Assembly: GCA_018398765.1 (NCBI GenBank)
Contig: JAHBMJ010004138.1
Coordinates: 1-64,000, forward strand
Source: Chromera velia
Lineage: Eukaryota; Sar; Chromeraceae
Reading direction: 5' to 3'
DNA length: 64,000 bases
Part shown: positions 59,001 to 64,000 of the stretch, piece by piece
How positions within the stretch are numbered: the first letter of the stretch is position 1
Layout of the letters: every line of letters begins with the position of its first letter
Translations under genes and position numbers: made by a program
The notes under the pieces: generated by a model
Told to the model about the DNA's origin: nothing
The model's database searches: none
Seen by the model: only the letters and a program-made list of their open reading frames with translations

Positions 59001-60102
59001 CTTGCAGGCAGCAGCAAAAGAATCTGATCGGAGACACTTGACGAGGTAAGCGGGCTTTTGCAAAAGGGGCGTGCAATATTTGAATTCAGTTTGAATCGGA
59101 CCGGTCGTCTGATACTTGCATAAAAGACAGACAAGGGCTATTCATGAAGGTCGGGATGGATTTTCTTTCATTTTTCTTTCACTAACGCGCACAAAACAAC
59201 GACAAAGGAAATCAAAGACGGCACTGAACGTCTTGGTTCATACACACATACGAAAGGCGAAAGAAAGAAAGAAAGAAAGAAAAGAAAGAAAGAAAGAAAG
59301 AAAGAAAGAAAAGACCCCCTCGAGGTCCCACCGATGATTCCGTGGAGAGTGTACTGCAGCCCCTCGGGTCTTTCGGGTTTTTTCTCCTCCACCGTTCCCA
59401 CTGTGGCCATCAAGTGGAGCATCATGACGAATCCAAACGACCAAAGAAAACTCCAGAGCTCCTTCTGCCGATTGTTTTTCAGCATGGCGTTGTCCCCTTT
59501 CGGAAGAAAACTCGGGAGAACCATCAAGAAACCGAAAACACCCCACAAAGACAAACAAAGCAACTCGCAACACCCAAACAAACCCGTCAGAGACAAACCA
59601 ACAACAGAAGTCAAAACCGCCACCGCAAGCACCGTCATGGCCGGCGCCATGTAGTCGATCTGCAGGCACGCCCAGGCAGGAAGGAAGGGTACAGGAAAGC
59701 ATATATATTCTCTCACACGGAGAGCTCAGCTACGGGGATCTTGCCATCAAACCTCGTCAGCGACTTCCTTCAGCTCGGCAGGAATGATACGTCGCCACAG
59801 AAGGGGGGCACTCTTGCTGTAAGAAACTCACTCTCCGACTGTGCCGTCCTTGCTAGAGATGTTCCGTTGTTCGTGTGTGTGAGAGTGTTGTTTTATTTTT
59901 GAGAACAAGTGAAGATGTCCAGGTTGAATCTCACTTCCTGGTCTCTCACGGCATGTGAACAGCCCGGGGATGAGATACACACATCAGAAGGGACCTCTTT
60001 ATTTCCTCCTTCGTCCCCCCCCACACACACAGGCCACCCGCTGAATTAGGCGGGGATAATGAATTTGACTGACCTGCTTGCAGAAGCACGAAGCTCTGAC
60101 AT
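56075..60102 (-). CDS. Membrane-bound hybrid histidine kinase
   Basis: Four exons, 60102-60074, 59816-59753, 59659-59332 and 58740-56075, join in phases 2, 0 and 1 and give about 1,028 residues. The N terminus has about six hydrophobic segments (residues ~35-215), then a HisKA helix with the phosphorylated His in YIMHEMRNPLNA (~237). The catalytic domain shows an N box (NFVSNASKF, ~450), G1 (DTGPGL, ~644), F box (LFKPYS) and G2 (GGTGLGLSIAKGF). A C-terminal receiver (872-1028) has the acidic pocket LVDDD, phospho-Asp in LVLMDNSMP (~924) and the KP lysine. The protein should autophosphorylate and pass phosphate to its own receiver. About 180 polar residues are inserted between the N and G1 boxes. 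The first two small exons are the least certain part. Confidence 0.88.
59258..59311. repeat. (GAAA)n repeat in an intron
   Basis: About 13 GAAA-type units lie just downstream, on the coding strand, of a kinase exon donor. Confidence 0.95.
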
Positions 60103-60819
60103 CCGCGTTGGTCTCGGTGTTTGGCTCCTGCAAACAAGGTGCATGCAGATAATAAGTGAAATCCGAGAATTCACAACAAAAGATCGACATCAGAAGGCTG
60201 AGTGACACACAGACCATTTTTGTTCTTCTTTCGCAGCTCAGTTCTCAATTAATTCTGTTCTGTTGCAGCAACACAGGCCGCACTGTTGTTTGAATCCCCG
60301 GAAAGCCTGGACGTTGGCAGGACTCCTTCTGCTCGAGCGTCCCATACCGATTACCTGATATCGTAGAGTATCATTATGTATGCGAAACCCTGTGCCCTCT
60401 TGATTCATTGGGTCTGGTCATTCAGATTCATGCATGGACAACACAATGGTGAACCGGTGAACCGTCATTTCGTTAGCTCGGCTGAGCTCAGCATGCAATG
60501 ATTGCGCGTGGCCCGTGGCCGGGCCTGCATGGCCGGTCCCTTTGTCCCGCGCGTAGCGACCTCGACGTCTGAAAAATAGGCCGCGGGCAATACCGGCCGT
60601 CTCTGAGAGAGATGCGAAGCTCCTGCAAAACATTCGGAGCTGCCTGATCGATACTATTAATAAGTGTGACTCAAGAAAGCCAGAAAGGGGAAAGGCAGTT
60701 GTAGCGTCAATCGATACCTCTGTTTGTGTGCCAATCTCCAGTGGTCTATCCTGCTTTGTGCGATTCCTCCGTTGCGTCTCTCTGTTGGTTCATTCTCCTC
60801 TTCGACCATCTCTGGAAAG
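60103..60819. promoter_or_regulatory. Divergent intergenic region with GCATGC and GCGCG
   Basis: The region contains GCATGC at 60491-60496, TTGCGCGTGG, a GGCCGGGCCTGCATGGCCGG near-palindrome at about 60517-60536 and CCGCGCGTAGCG near 60547-60559. It separates the divergent kinase and LITAF genes and resembles the other divergent junctions. Confidence 0.45.
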
Positions 60820-61628
60820 ATGTCTGACAAGAAGGAAGAAGTGCAAAGGCAGCAGCCGGAAGCAGAGGACATGCTGGGTATGTCTACTGCCGAGTCCACT
60901 GCCCCTGTCTCCCGAGATTACCCCAATGTAAACCCTCCCCCACCCCAACCTCAGTACGGAGGATCCCAGTATCATGGCGACGCAAAGCCACCGCCCTCCC
61001 CCACAAAACATCAAAGCCAGTTCCCCCCTCCACCCCAGCCCACCGCTTACGGACAGGCCCAGAGTTCTGCTGCGGGTGCAGGTGCGCCCGTTGCTGTGCA
61101 GCAAGAGATCCACCTTGTCCATCTGGACGACCAACCTATGCACATGATCTGCCCTCAGTGCAAACAGAGGATGGTCACCAACGTCACTTACGAAGCCGGA
61201 AACACGACCTGGTCAGTTCTCCTTGTTCCTGCTTCTCTCCCTGTCTGCTTCTGCCTCCATGTATTGCGCGGAACAGCCCTTCGCCCTCCCTTCCTGTTTG
61301 CTTCTTGGACCGTCTCTGCATGTGCGGTTTTTTGTCCGTCTCCGTCTCCTCGCGCCTCCATGTCCTGCCTGTTGCGCGCCAGGTTGGCCTTTTGTTGGAA
61401 TTCGCTTACGCATGCCTTCATTGATGCACGGTGGTCTGCTTCCACCTTGCCGGCCGCTTTTGATGGTGTATTCTCCCTTTCTTCTGTCGGTCTTGCAGGT
61501 TGGCTTGTTGTCTTCTGGGAGTGTTCTGCTTCCCTTTCTGCTGCATCCCTTTCTGCTGCGACAAGTGCAAGGATTGCACCCACTACTGCTCCGCGTGCAA
61601 CGTGCGCATTGGCACACACAAAAGCTGA
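60820..61628 (+). CDS. LITAF-domain membrane-associated zinc protein
   Basis: Two exons, 60820-61211 and 61499-61628, join inside a Trp codon and encode 173 residues. The first ~100 residues are proline/glutamine-rich and probably disordered. The rest is a full LITAF domain: a CPQC knuckle (ICPQCKQRMVTNV), a cysteine-rich hydrophobic stretch (LACCLLGVFCFPFCCIPF), and a second knuckle, HYCSACNVRIG. In animals this domain binds zinc and dips into the cytosolic face of late endosomal and lysosomal membranes without crossing them. A similar location is inferred here. Length and motif order fit the family's usual 150-170 residues. The gene is divergent from the histidine kinase. Confidence 0.93.
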
Positions 61629-64000
61629 GTCTGAGCGTCGGTAGATAGATGCAGTACCAGATCAGTCACTGCTGTTGGTTGAACACATCCAGTGCGAATG
61701 TGCGAGAGGGAGCTAAAGCGACGACAGAAAAGAGCGGAAAAAAGGGGTCGACACCCACAAGTGGCAAAGCAAAAGAAAGGGAAGCCACAAGAACGGCTTT
61801 GAGCGGCAGTGGATGCCCAGATGAGTGACTCACTTTACTCTTCCTCTCTGTCCATGAAGAAAAGGAGGGAGAAGGAGAAACATGTAGTCCGTCTGAAAAG
61901 AAAAAAAAAAAAGAGTGTATTCAGTTTCTTTGAAGAAAAACAGAACACGAAAGAACTTCCTGCACAACGCGGGGGGAAGAAAACAACCAGACAGAAAGAG
62001 AAGAATGGAAGGAGGGCAGAAAGGGAAAGTATAGACCAGAAAACAGCCTCTTTCATCTCCAAACTGCGAAGAAAGAGGGTCGTTGCCGCATCTGGAGGCG
62101 GCGGGGCAAGTGCTCAATTGGAGAAGAAGAACTGAACCATTCCTTTGTCTTGGTCTCGCAACGTTGCTCTCTTTTTCTCTCCCTCGTCTATGTGAGGTCT
62201 GTCTCCGCCCCTCATTCGTCTGTGCTTTCTTTCGTGTATGTTTCGACTGCAATGAACACTGACCGCCGAACGGACTATGCAGATGCAAAACGAAAACTTC
62301 TTTCCATTGTAGAGGAAGAAAATTGTGCAAATGGAAGCTAAGGAAGTTTGTGGATCCTGGGCAGCAAGTGAGACAGACGGCTGTGCTGGTATGAATGTGC
62401 TGAATTAACCGTGCATGGCAATGGCTGGATGTGATTCGATTTGATGTGCCTGCGTGAAGAGTAATGCAATCCATGAGTGTGTTCTCACCTTTCTCTCTTC
62501 TCTTCTCTTCTTTTTTCCTTTCTTTCAATCTGTTACGGCTTGAATTTGATGAATTCCATTTCTTTGACGGTTGTTTGCACCTAACGTTGCGTTTGTGCGC
62601 ATTAATGCTAGAAAAGACCTCTTACTGGTTCCTCCCATCCATCTGTTCGTTCTTCCCTTTTCCCTTTCTTCCTTCCTCTTTTCTTCTCTTTCGGGATCCT
62701 TCTGTTGTGATGTGGATGATCGGACACTGACGCAACTAGTCAGATCGAGACAGTCACGAAAGGAGACACAGGCAGCAGAGCTTCAGTGTAGACGTTGAGG
62801 TTTAAACCCTTCCTCTAGCGCAGCTGCCGTTCTGTCTGTTCATGCACCGACGACCTGCAAGGAGTAACCGAATAACCATGTCGTCTGCTGTGTGCGTGTT
62901 CACTTCCTGCCTGATTGACTGGATGGACGTCGTTTTCGTATTGGGATTCATTGCAAATGAAGAATCGAAGGTGATCGCAGAAGAAGCAGTGGGAAAGAGG
63001 ATTTGCTGAGGATGGTTTCGGAGTCGCATGCATGGGATGGTAGTTGGAGAACGGAACTTGTGAAAGACGTGTGCTATAGCACATATGTGCTCATCTTCTT
63101 GATGTCTAGCTTGATATCCGCAATGAAACACACTGCTGAAGCCTGGACGCAGGTACACATGTAGGGTTCAATTCACTGTTCAAGTTAATTTTGGTTGTGA
63201 CGGTCAATAAGAAAAAAAGGAGTAGTCCACTCAGGTATATTATTATCATCATCATGCGCCATCGCCATTGGTTTTTTTTTAGGTGTCCGGCGTTTGGGGG
63301 CAGCGCACTACTTGTGGCACGAGGCCGTTTAGTTTTTATAACAACATTCTGTCTAGTATACTATATTTTTTACTATATTTTATTCTTGTTTCAAACTTGA
63401 GTAGGATATACATGCTTTCAAAATCTTTAACTAGTCTACTAGCTAGTTAATTTTGCAACTTTGAATAATCGATCAGTAAATTAAGTGTCGACTTCTATCT
63501 ATAGACTTCTATACGTCAACTCTTGTAAGTACAAGTACAATTAAAAATTCATTTTAAAAAGTTTAATAAAAAAAATATGAAAATTTATATCAAAGTTATA
63601 AGAAACTTAAAATAAAAATACATAATTTAAAATGTATATATAAAAATGTAATGTATTGTCTTTGAAAGTAATGAAACCATGCATAACATTCGAAGATCTT
63701 CACAGAGTTAAGATTTCATAATTCATTTGACTTTTCACAAAAAAAATTAAGAAAAAGAAAACAAATATCAATACCATCATGATCTAAGAAACATCCTAAC
63801 ATGATTTTGAATTTTATTTTTTTTTATGATAACTTTTTCCAACGCTAGTGTACGTACTCCCAGGTGTAGTCTCACTGGTCAGCAAGCCTCAGAGATCCCT
63901 CAGAGAGCCTGAAAAAAGTCATAAAAAGGATGAATGCACGTCAGAAATTCCACATTTGTTCGCCGCCAGGTTCGCCGAGTGCTGGGGCGACAAAAGAAAG
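61629..64000. other. Gene-free right end, AT-rich from about 63180 to 63860
   Basis: A purine-rich patch at 61850-62040 and pyrimidine-rich patches at 62480-62700 contain only low-complexity frames. An AT-rich block similar to other gene tails covers about 63180-63860. A possible AG acceptor read leftward from about 63985 could be the final exon of a gene lying outside the window, but this is too weak to call. Confidence 0.5.

Noticed and set aside
61809-62135. Lys/Glu-rich frame after the LITAF gene
   Set aside because: Low-complexity purine-rich sequence, probably 3' UTR or intergenic, with no family features.
63930-64000. Possible last exon of a minus-strand gene at the right edge
   Set aside because: Only one candidate acceptor and a short frame are visible; the rest would be outside the window.

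Overview
The window is nuclear DNA from an intron-rich eukaryote. Genes have many short GT-AG introns with phase-consistent joins, often stuffed with (GT)n, (CT)n or (CAGA)n microsatellites. Gene content (membrane hybrid histidine kinase, LITAF-domain protein, secreted EGF/C-type-lectin protein, myristoylated acidic protein, midasin) and GCATGC-rich promoters point to a free-living alveolate. My best guess is a chromerid such as Chromera velia; this is inference, not a database match.

Layout, left to right: a partial minus-strand gene of short exons with a TPR-like tail runs off the left edge (1-3185). It is divergent from a small three-exon gene (3606-4405). Next come a secreted Cys-rich protein (minus, 5846-6280), divergent from a four-exon gene of unknown family (6989-9154), then a secreted EGF + C-type-lectin-like gene (11872-12905) followed by three tandem hairpin repeats. 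A ~986-residue coiled-coil protein (minus, 15618-20523) contains an exact 820-bp duplication around a single N, probably an assembly artefact. It is divergent from a short gene with an N-myristoylation motif (21289-21789). About 3.2 kb of pyrimidine-rich simple sequence and a 159-bp gap follow.

The main gene is a 23-exon, ~28-kb midasin (MDN1/Rea1, 25458-53439). It encodes about 7,258 residues by my exon model: six AAA+ modules, a long linker, a D/E-rich tract and a C-terminal MIDAS domain. Midasin is the dynein-like ATPase that strips assembly factors from pre-60S ribosomes. After a repeat-rich, AT-rich convergent junction come a four-exon hybrid histidine kinase (minus, 56075-60102) and, divergent from it, a LITAF-domain gene (60820-61628).

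Two window-wide patterns stand out. All four divergent gene pairs share an intergenic region carrying GCATGC/TGCATGCA together with GCGC-rich runs, suggesting bidirectional promoters with ApiAP2-like sites. AT-rich blocks lie at gene 3' ends and convergent junctions. No rRNA, convincing tRNA, CRISPR array or retroelement coding region was seen.
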